Assembly: GCA_946803715.1 (NCBI GenBank)
Contig: CAMPET010000010.1
Coordinates: 326,846 to 390,845 of the forward strand
DNA from: Beroe ovata
Lineage: Eukaryota > Ctenophora > Nuda > Beroida > Beroidae
Reading direction: 5' to 3'
DNA: 64,000 nucleotides
Both the position numbers and the translations under genes were made by a program. The notes below the pieces were generated by a model. It was not told the DNA's origin and did no database searches. It saw only the letters and a program-made list of their open reading frames with translations. Shown here one piece after another: positions 38,501 to 51,100 of this stretch (its first letter is position 1; the number at the start of each line of letters is the position of its first letter).

Positions 38501-41500
38501 CACGTGCTGCAAAACACGTGATCTCTGCACGTGGGGCACGTTCTCACGTCTGTTATCAGGTAACTCTCCTGGAGGGGGTGCTGTCAGACTGTTTGCACAT
38601 GCTAACAAGAGTCAACATAATGTTAACAGAATTTTAAATCAATTATCACTAAATGTCGATGTAACAATAAGACATCAATAACGCAACAAAATGCAGCAAT
38701 AAGACAACAAAAACGCAACCGCAAGGCAACAACAGACTTGATTTGCCCCGATATCGGATGTAGGTACCTTCTCGACTGGCTGGAGTGGTCGTCTGTAACA
38801 TGAGTTATCAGCAACATTCCACCCACAAAGCTGATCAGTCAGACATCCCAGACAGGTTACTTGATGTGTGCACAACCCCTCTCTATACGGTATGAGCATA
38901 CCTTCTGATATCACCTGTGTATAGTACACGTGATGTAACGAGGTGTTACATAAGATGTAACGGAGGAAATGTAACATGTATTGTCGTGTTACATGCGACG
39001 CGATGTGCTTGTTTTACGTATCTTTCCACTCAGGTCTAAAAGTATTCCCAGTATTGGACTCTGTCGAGAATTTTATTGCGTGCGCGCGTTCTTTGCGTTC
39101 ACACGTCAAATCAGGCAAACACCTGTTCTGATCTATCCCAGAAAATAGTGAGGTTGCTCGCACGTTGTGCGGGACCATCGTTAACGTACTGCTGGAGCTC
39201 AGCCCTGATGTACAGAGCATCATCGCTCCCGTCACGGGGTAAAGTGTACCTCCAATCTCTGTGTACCCACATTACATCACCTGAAAACACACGTGTGTGC
39301 CAAACTGCAAGAGCTTTGGGAGCTTTATCAACAGACGTTCGTTATGGCAGCGCGATGTGATTTGGGACTTGATATCAATAAAAGTCTCTTGTTATGTTTG
39401 AAAGTATATGATGTTTGAATGTTTGATGGTATATGATGTTTGAAAGTATATGATGTTTGAAAGTATATGATGTTTGAAAGTATATGATGTTTCAAAATGT
39501 ATGATGTTTGAAAGTGTATGATGTTTGAAAGTATATGATGTTTAGAAGTCTACTATCTAACTCATGTTTGTAAGATATCCATGAATGACAACAACGAAGC
39601 TCATCAGCCTTAACTTTTATTGGAAAATCTCACCTGTCATAACCCTTGTTGCGTTGTAAGGTGACATGCCAGTGTATAGAGCAACAATCACATTGATATA
39701 CCTCATCTTGATAACACGGTCAGGATTAATCGGGATTGTGTTGTCAGGGGGTGTGTTGTCAGGTGACGTGTTGTCAGGCGTTGTCATGGCAATATATCCC
39801 TGCAGATAACCCCTGTATCTCCCGTTCTGATCACTGTCTGGTAGTGATGACTCGCTCGAGTAGAGCAGGTGAACATCTGCTTTCTTCACAATTGTCACGT
39901 GATCAGGGTGTGTGGTGTTGATTGGGTCGAGGTGGGTGATCCAGTGTAGTCCAGGAGGCGTGTCACCAGCCTCACACTCTGCAGGATGGAGGAGTAGAGT
40001 GCCACGCCCACCCCACCAGGGTGTGGGAGACTGCACACCACACAGATTGCCACTGTCACGTGACCTGCACGTTGCCTCCTCCACACACCACTCACACCCC
40101 CAGACCGTGCACTCCGAGCAGTGTTGCAGACGGTAACACACGCTACACTGACTCATCCGATTCCTGCACTTGTCCACTGGTCTACATCGCTTCCCACACC
40201 TCACGCAATGTGGCAACAGCTCGCACAGGTCGGGGGAAGAGGCGGCGCCGCGCGGTCTAGGAATCCCGTTACAATCCTCGCGTGGAGGGGAATAGAGCGC
40301 TACATCACCGAGACTCTGACCGTTAAACCCGCCCACCACTAACATTGTCCCTTGATACGGTGCAACAGCGTGACTGTACCGGGGTGACGTCACGTGTCCT
40401 AATGCCGGGGGTAGTTGTACCCACTCCATACACCCCATGTCAAACACGTGCAGGTCACTGCTCAGACACACTCCCGGGTGATTATCAGCTGGCGATCCAC
40501 CAAACACGATCATGAACCTGCCCAGGGGCACAGCCGTGTGGAATACCAATCCGGGGGTGGAGTGTTGGGTCTCGAGCTGCGACCATACCGATCTCCCGAT
40601 ATTGTACACCCAAATATCACTGTTCTTCTCTTTCTGGACATGGGGTAGGGGCACAAAGCCCCCGTACACCACGAGACTGTGAGAGCTGGAGTCCAGCACA
40701 GTGGTGTGACCGTATCTCCGCAAAGAGTTGGAGTGAGGGAGGGTGGGAGTTATAGTCTCCCAGCGGTTCGGTGTTGTGTTGTTGTCGCCAAGGTACAGCG
40801 AGAGGAGAGCGTCGGAGTAGTTTTCTGTATCAACTCCAGTCAGCCCTGACAGTTGATGATCGTGAATTAGAGAAAGTTGGGAAGAAACAACGAGATCCCA
40901 TAGTTGTATCTACTAACTACGTACCTATCAACTTAACCACTGAGGTCAACTGAGGTCAATCACTGTAACGTGATGTGTAAAACTGTTGACCGAAATCTCA
41001 GCATAACTGCTTATCATTCGGTATTTTTTGACACTGAACCCTGTACAGTGGCTGTGAACTCACCCCCAAATAGCAGGATCTGGTTAGGTGGTAGGAGGGT
41101 GAGGGAGTGTCCGGCCACACCCTTTTCTAGTGACGGATACTTGTACCAGCATGCAGATGTGGTATTGAACAACCAACACTCGTTACACAGTACCCCTCCA
41201 ACCTATTTTAGCAAGGTGATATCAAGTGATAATTTACCATGAAGATTGATGAAAGTCGACTCAATGAACGGGCAAGTTTTTCCTTCTCTCATGCCAGATC
41301 TACAGTGGTGTTACCTGTAATATCCCACCACAATAGAGGATACTATCCTTGTACACTGCTGAGCTGTGCATGTACCTCCCTGTGAGTGAGAGGGAATATC
41401 CGCGTTAATTGACTAAATTTCAATTGAAATACCATTTGAAATTGTCCATAATTGACTAATTAGAGATAATTAGTGATATCATTACCAGCAGGGGTTGAGG

Positions 41501-43067
41501 AGGGGGTGCAGGATGGCCGCACATCGTCCCACTCTCCCGTCAGAATATTCAGTCTGGTGAAGTGGGTCAGCACGTGGTTCAGATCAAAGCCCCCAAACAC
41601 ATACAGCATATCCCCAATAACATCTGCAGTGTGTCCTTGTCTGGGTAGCAATCTCTGCAAGAGGATAATACTGTTAGCATCATTCAAAATGATGCAGTAG
41701 CCAGCATCGTCTATTCATATCCAGAAAAACACTAGCGTGTATCATTCAACTATATTTCATATGATTTAACCTTGGATGAACGTGATGTGGATGACAGTCT
41801 GTACCAATTGTGATGCGCTAGTTGGTTGGGATATAGGGTGGGGGACAGTATATCACAAAGCAGTCCCATATAACCAATCTTGCACCTGCAGTATACAAAG
41901 TTGACAGTATCGTCACTTTATCATGTTTCGACTGCTTCCTAATTCATATTTCATGACAAATATAATTATTGAATAACTGCAGTCTTTTTACCTGCAAGTG
42001 TTTGTGTTTCTATCATATATCCCAAACTTTCCACAGTCAAGAGCTGGAATATCACAAGCATCACCAAACCACCCATCATTGCAGATACAACTGTGGGCTG
42101 TCTCATCACATCTGAATAGTTCGTTGGTATTATCTATTATCATGGCTGGTATAATAGTCCATGATTGTACAAGGAAACTCTAGTAGGTACTTACCTCCCA
42201 TTGGACTGGGAACAGTTTCTGGGACAGATGGTAACGTTGAAATATCCACCAAATCCCCTCAAAACAGTACCTGCATCGCTCACAAAGTGGATGTACATCT
42301 TGCCTGAAACCGTGAAGTCCTTGATAATATTTACTCGATAATTGATATTGCAACATTCTATTGATGGAATCAGTAGAATGTGTTATGTAAAATGGTTTGG
42401 TCTGTGACATAACCTGTCTGAGAAATTATTCTTTGAGGGCTTAGGGAATATCCACTTATTGATGCTAATTGAACCCTACTTTCCTGAAAAAATAATGTTA
42501 GGTAGGTATATCGTGATAAATTGAAAATAAGACTCACCATCATCTCAAAGTTATACCTTGGTTATGTCATCATAGATAGCCACATAATCATAAAGACATT
42601 CAGTCTCAAAAGCAGCAATTGTGAGTTCAATGAACTTCCCATTTTCAGGTCCTGAAAGATTCCATTTAATATTTATTGGAGTTGGTGCATGGAAGCATAG
42701 TTGAACTCCATCCCCATTGCCAAAAAGGCTGTTCTCCACCATTGTTACATTACAGCCAGTATCATTGAGACTATTGAAACCATAAGCACAAACGCAAAAT
42801 GAGAGTTGAGGCAGCATTCAGGGCAAAGTCATTTATGTTATTGAATTCTTAATTTTTGGCTTGGGGGAAATTTGAAACCCTTTGGATGTGGGACTCCATC
42901 ATACCTGTTATAAGCCACTCAACTTCTTCATCTTCATCATACGTTTTTAGGTCAGCACTTGTTGATATGTAATCAAACCATTTATCACTTATAACTACTC
43001 TAGTAGATGTGCTGGACAAGGTACACAAATGGAAGCAGGCTATGAGGGCAGCAGAAAGAATGAGCAT
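26563..43067 (-). CDS. MEGF8: MEGF8: multiple EGF-like domains protein 8
   Basis: About 31 exons and about 2,500 residues, with nearly all joins in phase. Transcript order: signal peptide (ATG 43067) and CUB1 (42905-43067, 42557-42651, 42414-42483, 42195-42303); EGF (41992-42111, 41771-41885); kelch propeller 1 and PSI (41486-41654, 41315-41379, 41064-41202, 39634-40845); PSI series (39123-39280, 38768-38914, 38372-38568, 38078-38191, 37602-37722); EGF and laminin-EGF (33574-33770, 33360-33489, 32825-33281); CUB2-like (32374-32596); EGF (32190-32292, 31783-31957); kelch propeller 2 (31476-31658, 31075-31311, 30719-30948, about 30378-30620); PSI (30125-30212, 29652-29942, about 29157-29235, 28763-28866); EGFs and the transmembrane segment SSLVFSGLILLTMTYCCM (27133-28527); cytoplasmic tail (26563-27005). 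The domain order and landmarks such as CPLCMEA-free FLSCPPENEC and GGGNCDTTSS match MEGF8 rather than attractin. In vertebrates it works with the MOSMO/MGRN1 ubiquitin ligase to restrain Hedgehog signalling. The joins around exons 25 and 28 are uncertain. Confidence 0.93.
28425..28482 (-). repeat. Coding tandem repeat in MEGF8
   Basis: Two near-identical 21-24 bp units inside the large 3' exon encode repeated KSRDTRS motifs in the linker before the FLSCPPENEC EGF. A similar small coding expansion (SRGVK repeated) is in the tail exon at about 26825-26865, and a DNTxPDNT expansion lies at about 39735-39785. Confidence 0.75.
28608..28678. repeat. TGTACACTGTACA-type palindromic tandem repeat
   Basis: Tandem ACTGTACATTGTAC units in a MEGF8 intron. 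Shorter relatives lie around 30315-30380. Confidence 0.85.
29245..29430. repeat. Tandem duplication of about 80 bp in a MEGF8 intron
   Basis: The segment containing ATGAGACAGAGAGTTGAGCA followed by TTGATATGG recurs at about 29250 and 29328 and degenerates into GAGACAGA simple repeat by 29400. The adjacent exon border (about 29235) is at the edge of the array. Confidence 0.7.
30090..30128 (-). repeat. 18-bp duplication creating twin splice donors in MEGF8
   Basis: The unit read on the minus strand as CACAGGTTACTATGGTCA occurs twice. Each copy has the donor ACACAG|GTTACT. The exon can therefore end at 30125 or 30107. The difference, 18 nt, keeps the frame and would add six residues (LLWSHR) after the PSI domain. 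Confidence 0.75.
32000..32155. repeat. GGTGAGGTGTGGTGA tandem repeat
   Basis: Degenerate G/T-rich tandem array in a MEGF8 intron. It contains many GTGAGT-like words, so it could act as decoy splice donors for the plus strand only. Confidence 0.8.
34426..35733 (-). CDS. SV2/SVOP-like major facilitator transporter, intronless
   Basis: A single uninterrupted frame of 435 codons from the ATG at 35733. The frame extends 15 codons further upstream, but MSDFSNESVEIKRSWTKKDY reads as a normal cytosolic start. It has about 12 hydrophobic segments in two halves, separated by a charged loop at residues about 190-230. The first helix contains MGDGVEVYLPGVI, similar to the SVOP/SV2 (SLC22B) first helix, and the loop 2-3 position of the MFS A-motif reads NKFGERT. 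Helices 4-5 carry LLSRALTGICGGLNACTIG. The substrate cannot be predicted. The gene sits inside the 3.8-kb MEGF8 intron between exons ending 37602 and starting 33770 and has no introns, so it probably arose by retroposition or insertion. Confidence 0.8.
   Translation of the reverse strand: MSDFSNESVEIKRSWTKKDYLLVGTAILIKMGDGVEVYLPGVITQKVSCELGVNSLQENVLAVILYLFWAIAVMSAVPIINKFGERTCLFLSLYLSIFFAILCALVPNYYTLLLSRALTGICGGLNACTIGIYLAKQVSSKSVLTVGSFLSEGLAYPVGGAWVSLLGWLILEQCSWRVFVLLTSLPLFLPPIIMLHFFLTDEQQGYEKIKLEEGPETSLVNGADGTLDLIPDFIPRVVKSSLLFFCSICIGFGSIILLPWLIRNHKSSVLIEEGEEATDDPCASAVQGTDFLVLALITGLANVVGRPIGYFLWSRIPFCHLQSTLTGAMILCYALILYLPSLTAAEILLGVSKLCYSIQAIEIAILSYDYDYFGKSGLELGSSISTAVGLIGGVVGTSLAAFLDPTAAVSITLGIACVQLVVVCCMRERQTGSTL
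36881..37012. repeat. 20-bp tandem repeat
   Basis: About seven copies of TATGTAAGTATGTACCCCCT and variants in the MEGF8 intron that holds the transporter gene. Every copy carries a GTAAGT word. Confidence 0.9.
37860..38040. repeat. (CG)n tract and assembly N
   Basis: A CG dinucleotide run at about 37877-37894 is followed by GC-rich sequence and a single N at 38026 inside a MEGF8 intron. The N probably marks a patched gap. Confidence 0.7.
39400..39548. repeat. 17-bp tandem repeat
   Basis: About eight copies of TATATGATGTTTGAAAG with point variants in a MEGF8 intron. Confidence 0.9.
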
Positions 43068-44124
43068 GAAACCATACTAAAGGAGCAAAGGCATGTGCCC
43101 TAGAACAATGATGTTTTGTGTCATTAACAATTTCAAGTACAATAGGATAAGAGACTACAATGATCCTATCCAGATTTCACACTGATTCAGCAGACCCTAA
43201 GTATCTAATATTCATATGCCTGAAAAAAAATTCATGCACAAGCCTGTAATTGCACTTTACCAAGTAATGAAAATATGTAGCACTGATAATGTGCAATCAA
43301 TAAAATGATATGAATCAAATGTAGCTATAAAGTCTAATTCCATAAATCATCATCCCTCTCACAAATATTTTGTATTCTAATGCTGATAATAATGTGAAAA
43401 TCTTATAATCTTGATCCCACGGCTCACTAAATAAATTGATAAATCACTAAATAAATTGATAATATCCAAAATATATAAATACTATTAATTATTCTGCAGT
43501 CGCTAATATTTTGATTTTACCTTTTTGGGTGTCATGCCTGGCGCGGGCAATGCTAGGCCCACCTGAAACGAGCCACGAAGCGGCAAGCTCCAGCGAAAAT
43601 GTTTTGCGGCGCGCGCGCAATGAAATTCTTGACAGGGGTACTATTGACAATAAGCATTAAACAGCCAAAATTGTATCAAATATAAACAGCCAAGAATATT
43701 GAAAAAGTCCGCGCCGCGTGAAATTACAAAATTCCTGAACGTGTCAATCTCTCTTGATTTGCAATGAAATAGAGTCTGGAGTCAATTAAGAAATTTACAA
43801 AATGACAAATAAGTAAATTACTCAATAAGTAATTTTGTCATTTGTCGAATTCTTTTGCTTATACACTTACCAGTCACCAGTATTTATGTAGTAGTTTTCA
43901 GTAAGTTGTAGGTAATCATTGTATTATTTTATCATTAAATCATGTCAGTGATCTTGCAAGTGATTTTGCTTTGTGATGCAAGGGATATGTTGTTATTGTG
44001 AAGACTGTCCGTAATCATAAGGCTGTCTGATTACTTTGAATTTGATGCTTATCAGTTGTGAACTACATGGATTTAAAATTATCTATCCTGATATCTTTCA
44101 TTAAACACTAATAAGTTCCTAGTT
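43068..44124. other. Divergent intergenic region between MEGF8 and TAF12
   Basis: The only clearly head-to-head promoter region in the window. It holds two tandem copies of CACTAAATAAATTGATAA at about 43423-43462 and a GC-rich dispersed element at 43540-43655. No TATA box or initiator can be assigned with confidence. Confidence 0.5.
43540..43655. repeat. GC-rich dispersed element, copy 4
   Basis: It contains GCAATGCTAGGCCCACCTGA, GAGCCACGAAGCGGCAAG, CTCCAGCGAAAAT and AATGAAATTCTTGACAGGGG. The block order matches the copy at 7.2-7.35 kb closely, which shows these are copies of one element and not merely local GC richness. Confidence 0.7.
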
Positions 44125-44789
44125 ATGGCACAACCAAACCAGAATATGATGGGGTTGGTCCTACAAAATCCTCCACAGAACACTCACATGCTAGTTAATG
44201 TGGCAGGATCTACAGGTTTCATTGGCCAAAGTTCAAACAACATCCAACAGCCTAATATGGCCAATATGGTCCAACTCCAGCCTCAGACTCATCACAATAT
44301 TCATCAGGTACTGAAGAAAAATTCATGCCTCCCTAGCAATATTTATTTCGCTGTACACTCCTCTGACACTAACACTTTCAGAGACCACATCCTCCTCCAC
44401 CCTTACCCACAAGCACAGTAAATAGAAATGCTGGAGAAAGTGACAGGGTCCTACAGAAGAGGCATCTCCAGGACCTACTACAAAGTATTGATCCACTTGG
44501 ACAACTTGATGATGAGGTTGAAGAAGTTTTGCTTCAGATTGGAGATGATTTCCTTGAAGATGTCATATCAGCTTCTGCTCAGATTGCATCTCATCGTAAG
44601 AGCAAGCAACTTGAAACTAAGGATGTTCTGTTATATCTGGATAGACATCATGATCTTTGGGTTCCTGGTTATTCTAAGGATGATTTTAAGCCCCCCAAAA
44701 AAGATCTGTGCACTGAACAGCATAAGCAGGTTTTTCTCTCTCCTTCAAAGATGAATCATTTTCTCAAGGTGATTGAGGCGGGAAACTAA
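44125..44789 (+). CDS. TAF12: TAF12, TFIID/SAGA histone-fold subunit
   Basis: Two exons, 44125-44307 and 44382-44789, joined in phase across a 74-bp intron, encode 196 residues. The N-terminal half is Gln/Asn/Pro-rich and disordered. Residues about 85-155 form the histone fold: KRHLQDLLQSIDPLGQLDD, EVEEVLLQIGDDFLEDVI, AQIASHRKSKQLETKDVLLY and DLWVPGYSKDDF, all aligning with TAF12. It pairs with TAF4 in TFIID and acts in SAGA. The C-terminus runs past the fold to VIEAGN. The length is close to the human long isoform. Confidence 0.95.
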
Positions 44790-45139
44790 CACGTTTCATT
44801 TTCAGAGAGTTGAGATGATCAAAAAAGCTCAAAAGCACTGAATTTGTTGAATTGATTTATCAATGATAACAACCCTGATTTGATTAAGAAAGCAACATAA
44901 CGAAGAGTACAATGATGCACAGGATGATAGGTTGGAATGAGACTCATCCCGTTGCCAACCAGAGGATTGCAATTTGATAATCCTCTTTTATTATTGATAT
45001 TTGATGCATTGCTATAGTTGAATTCCCCCTCAATTTGTTATGTTTCGCTATGATAGATAGATTAAGATGTCAGCTCTACTACAATTCATTGTAGATCTGT
45101 TCTACCAGTCCCCATGTTCAGTTGTCTCTCACTTTTAGC

Positions 45140-48100
45140 ATGGAAGATGAGGGTAGTGTCTACAGACAAATCGTTCACCCATTTGCCCAAGCTGCTCTCA
45201 AAACTGAGTGTACCAGATTGACAGATTTCACAAAAATCAGTGAGTACGATATTTGCAGCATCTGCTTAGTAAGATTACAGTTTTCTCTGAATTCTCCTAG
45301 ATAACCCTTTTCTCAGTTTCACCGTTGTTCTCTCAGTTCACGAGTTCGTGGGATCGCTGAGTAGTATTTACGAAACAGCTGGGAACAATATAATCAAACT
45401 TGTCGATGAGAACAAGAGAAAGATTTCGGAACTCACTAGAGAAAAGTATGAACATTACATATCCAGAATTTCCTACTTCTTTGATTTCACTCCAAATAAA
45501 CATTCCATTGTTTGATACCAAAAACTTTTGTTCCTAGTTTGCAGTATCCACACACCACTCTGACGGCATGGACAGGACTTCTGGAGAATTTCCGGGAGGA
45601 GGGTCAGCTTCACTCAGACTTTGCCGGAGATCTGAGGAGCGAGACTGTCACAACCCTTCAAGAACAGCGGAATAACACCAAGGATAGCATCAAACGGGTG
45701 AGAAAAGTGAGAGGGAGAGAAAAGTGACAAGGATGAAAACTCGATATTCGTTTTCCAAAAACGAATATATATTGAGTTTAACCTTGGTAATTGGTAGATG
45801 CGCCGTTCAAAAACAGTTTTTTCGGTGGTGGGAACCAATAACCAATATAGTCTGTTCAATGAAGCAATAACCCTGTCGTGGGTTAGAATTATTTTCCCTC
45901 TCCCCACTACTGCACCCCTCACTCTCAGATATACGGTTTCCGTGACAGCATCAGTTCCACGGTGACCCGTGAGTCGGAAACGAGGGATAAGAATCAGAAG
46001 GATTACGCGGGAATGTGGTCCAAATACAAGGCTCAGGTGGGAGTGATATGGAGTTTATTCTGGTACATCAATGCATTCTAATTGCATCCGCAATTACTTG
46101 ATAAAATGGATCCCCCTATCACACAATATAGGTATCACACAGTATAGGTATCACACAATATAGGTATCACACAATATAGGTATCACACAATATAGGTATC
46201 ACACAATATAGGTATTTCACAATATAGGTATCACACAATATAGGTATCACACAATATAGGTGTCATATCGTATTGTAGTTTTTCTCGTCAGCGATATCCT
46301 TTCCTTCTCAGTTGAATTCTGGTACAACTAAGAAGGGTACCTCCATCATGCCTACCTACACTGCGTACAATAACTATCTACTGCAACTTACTTACTCTAA
46401 CGGTACGGCTAAGAGTGCACTGGATGTACAGCTCCCTAACTTGATGCAGGTATATTCTGATTTATAGTTTCGATTTTAGCTAAGCTGAGGATTCTGGGTT
46501 CACCCTAAGAATTCAGCATATTCTGTCCCTCGATAGCAGTAAGGAACACTTGTAACCTGTTCAATGTTCGTACCTGGCATATATGAAGAAGAGGTGTGTG
46601 AATGTGTTGATTGAGATTCATGCAATGTTTCATCCTTGTACACTGAGTACACTGAGTACACACACACACACATACCAATGACGTCAATAAAACAGGAGTT
46701 GTAATTCTCACGAAGTAGTGTAACCAGATACACTGATACAGTGGGTCCAGCGACAAGTGTCTGATGTTACAACCTGTACATGTTTAATACCTAATAATTA
46801 TGTCTATCATATGTTAGACACTGTTCAGCGAGTATAACCAAGATTATCTGCTGGCTTCTGCTCTCGTTATAGAGGGAATAACCACGAAATTTCCAAAGCA
46901 TTATATCGAGCTTTATCGGATTCCAAATCTCATTCCCCATTTTGAAGTATAATTCATCTGATGACCACACTTTGTCCGATTTCAGGAGTTAGAAGCTGTG
47001 GAACTGAACCTGCACAACTTCATCCTGTCAGTATTGACATACACATTCGAGCGACAGTCCCACCATTTCAATCAATGTCTTGGAGTAGTGAGCAATTCCA
47101 CCAACTCTATTCAGAATATCAAACCGACTGAGTAAGTAGGTTGTCTGTATCATAAGTTAATTCTTGATGTTCAGTGTGTTGTTTATTTAGCAAATTGATT
47201 ATTTAGAAAATTGTTGATTCAGTAAAAAAGTATACTTTTGGACTGTTCTGTTAGAAAACACTATTTCACTGTCACATTATATGCTGTCCTTCACACCTCT
47301 ATACAAGTTCTATACAAGTGTACTCGAAATGTACTCGTCAAATGCTACACTTTACTTCATATATTGGACACTGGACATTGTATTCACTATCCAATATTCA
47401 CGATTCACTCGAACTCTCTAATGTGATAGCGCATGACAATAAAATGTCAAATTTACCTGGGATACTTGGGAACAGGCCACGCACGAAAATGGAGAGATCA
47501 CGCCAGTCATTCGCTCCCTTCAACTGCCCAATACCCATGATCTATCTTCACCTCACCTCCTCATCTCACCTACTTCCTCACTAGGTACCCCAACCCGTTT
47601 CCTCACTCTCCCGTTTCCTCACTCTCCCTTTCCTCACCCCCTCAGCCCACCCCCTCACCTCACCACTTCACTCCGCAGGGATATAGCTAAGTTGGGAGAG
47701 AGTCTAGTTCTGCCCCCTGAGATACACCCAATCTATCTGGAAAAGGAGTTTGTCCCGGCCGACACAGAGGAGAGCGGAATAGCACAGGTGATTTTCATGT
47801 CTGACACAGTATGATTGTCGGTCCTTATTGACAGAATAATAATGATAAGCTGAAAGTATCTGTTAATTCCTTATCTAACTTTGATGTTTCTGATATATTC
47901 GGTTGTTCAGATAACTAGTTCAAATCTAATTTGTATTTTTATTCTTCATCACTAATTTTCGGCCATAATTCGCGCTTCTTCACGTTTCCTTTCTCGGCTT
48001 GCTGTGATGTTGTCATTGAGTAACAGCTGATATACATTCATCTTACTCTTTTCTCGAGGCTCGATGGGGTTGCTTAGTATAATAGAAGAGCAGTGAATAA

Positions 48101-51100
48101 TGCAAAACAACTCAATCGTCACGGTTATTGTTTCGCATTATTCACTTCTCTTCTATTATACTCAGTAAGGCCAGCATTCATGAAAATAGAAATCGGATTT
48201 AACTCATTGCTTCCTTCAACAAGGAGTTATAGGTCTCGTAGAGTTGGAATCAACAACTACGTGTGTTCAAATTCGGGATAACGAACCCCCATACTGTTCT
48301 AAAAATATCCATTGCGATCTCACACTGACACAATGTTATGTGTAGTAACTATGCTTTATGAATGTCTAGATCTGTATGAGACACATCAGTCATTACATCT
48401 ACATTCTACATGTATCGGGATACATCTCCATGTCGGCCATGTTGGGATACATCTACATGTCGGCCATGTTGGGATACATCTTCATGTCGGCCATGTTGGG
48501 ATACATCTACATGTCGGCCATGTTGGGATACATGTTTCCCGACGTCCCGACTTAAAAAGTACNTCCAAATCGGACATGTTGGGATACATCTACATGTAGG
48601 CCATGTTGGGATACATCTACATGTCGGCCATGTTGGGATACATGTTTCCCGACGTCCCGACTTAAAAAGTACTCAAAGTATGCTTACACTAGTTCCAACC
48701 TATACTTTTCAAGTGCTCATCGTGAAAAACAAGTTTCAACTCATCTTGCAGTTTTCCCTAGAAGTAGATGAATAAAACTGTCGGTGAATGATCCGATCAA
48801 GTTCAGATAGTAACTCATCTACTTTCAGAATATTATAAATGGCTACGTGGCAAGGGAAGAGTACACTATTCACACGCTTAGTGAGTAACAAGATAAACAT
48901 TTCCTTGTCAAATACCCGACTTCATTTTCTCATCATTGCGATAGGTGACATCTTGGTACATTGAAACAAGTTTCCAATATCTCCGTTTAAATGTAGGTAA
49001 GAAGTACAAGCAGATCAAACGCAGTCTAGTACAGCTAGATACAGATATAAACAGGGGCAACAAAGACTTGGACGCTCTGAGCAAGCTACTGACAACGTAC
49101 GTGACCAGTATCATGTCTTGACAGAGTCGAATCATATCATGTCAAATTGACATAAACGAGCGTTACTAGTGCTTTTTCTCATCGATGTGTTTCAGCTACC
49201 AAGAGAATCCTACTTATGGTAAAGCGTCCGATATCGAGATACAAATGTCCAATTTGAGGCAGGAATTACGGTTATTTGAGATGTCCAAGTGTGGCTTAAC
49301 GTCACAGGTAGGATCACAATTTGCAATCGAAGTAAGTCAAAACTAAAGTAATTTTCCCATCCTAGTCGCATGTTCGGTCCTACAAAACCAGTTAATGTGA
49401 GGGAAACTACTACCGCAAGTAGTGCAAGGGTTGATGGAATGTGTTGACACCAGTATGTCAGAAAAGGCTTGTGTGACTCTTGCTGACTCAACTGCATTAC
49501 TGGAACGAAGGAGTGCGAATAAACATTGGAATGCGTTGACACCACTTTGTGACTACAGGCCTGTGTGACGAAATAGCACGCATTTGTCACAACTTACTGA
49601 CACCACTGCATACTTGTGACGTAGGAATGGTGACGATGGAATGACTTGACACCACTATGTCATAACTGGCCTGTATTACGAATAGGTACACATTCGTCAT
49701 AATTTGCTGACACCACTGCATATTTGTGACGTAGGAATGCCGATGATGGAATGCGATGACACCAGTAGATGGATTACAAACTTCCCGAAAACGATATTGT
49801 GGCACAATTTTCATTCGACTTTACGTAGTGGGCGGATTTTTTCGATAGGTGATATTTGCGCATACGTGCGCGCGCTTATCTCCGCGGCGCGCGCAAATAA
49901 ATAAAGATCACTTCATTCGGCTTGCCTTCTTTGTGCCGTGTTAAAACCGAAATCAGTTGCAGCCTTTGATAATCTTATATTCGGAGAGATCAAATTTCTG
50001 TGTGTATGATCATCAATATAGCGGTAACACCTGCTTCATGCATCATTAAAGGGTAATTTGACTCGCGTTACATCTCCAAATCGTCAGTGTGTGATGTGAA
50101 ATGATGATAGCACGTCATTTCAGCTGGGTTTATTGGAGAATTCCGGGGTAATTAACAGTAACGAATCCTGCCCTTCGGATACTGAAGATGACACACGGAG
50201 TGTAACCAGTGTTGTTGGTGAGTGAGTGATTCCACTTTTCCGCAGGAAAATAAACCATTCATGCGACACAATAGTCAATACACATCAGATCATTGGGTAT
50301 GATATGTTCTTTGTTTGTGTTTTTGTTAAGTTCCTTTCACCCTTTACCAGAACAGGGAGAGCACGAATGGTCACAACTCAGTATGACGGAAATGAAGTCG
50401 TGTGATCATTGTCAAAAACGTAAGTAAAGACTTCACAGGCCGTATTTGCGATTCAACAATCAACCTCAGTCTGAAATTCTGAGGTCCTCAGAGGTGCAAG
50501 TCTAGATAAATGTTTTGTTTTCAAATGATGGTCGGAGAATCTTATCTCTCTCAGCTATAATGCTACAACGGAGTTATCAGTGTAGCAAGTGTAAAGTGAA
50601 TTGCCATGGAGGTTGTAGGAGTAAAGTGTTTGACTGCGTCGGTCAGGTGTGTACAAACATGTTGTGAACCTTTAGTCCTTGTGGCAGTCACCGCTATGGA
50701 AATTGAGCTTTTTTCAAAGCAACGATTATTATTTCCGAGTGATAAAATCTTGATGTTCTTTCAGCCGATCTCAGAGCCAGCGGAAGAAAAACCCAGCAAG
50801 CACAAGGATCCTATAAATAGCATCATCAAAGGAGCTGGAGGGATCTTCAAAAGAGGAAACGAGGTAGAAATTGTGCGGTTGTTCGATCCTTGTGTCGTGC
50901 TATCAGCTTTGTGTTGTGCAGCTTTGTTCAGCCCTGCCAATTATTGATCCAGCATCTTTTCAATTTGATAATGTGATCTTTTCAGCCGAAGAAGATTGAA
51001 CAGGGTAAGCATTTTATCAACCAAATACCACATATCAAACATCTAAAAGCATCTAATATCTCAAGAAGAATATTCAAAAGTATCTCAATGAGATACTTCT

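Noticed and set aside
26563-43067. Attractin (ATRN/ATRNL1) as an alternative identity for the large gene
   Set aside because: Two CUB-like segments, two kelch propellers and the conserved tail favour MEGF8; attractin has one kelch propeller and a C-type lectin domain, which is not seen here.
48312-48775. Plus-strand frames rich in GHVGIHLHV or PCWDTS repeats
   Set aside because: Translations of the 27-bp minisatellite, and interrupted by an N.
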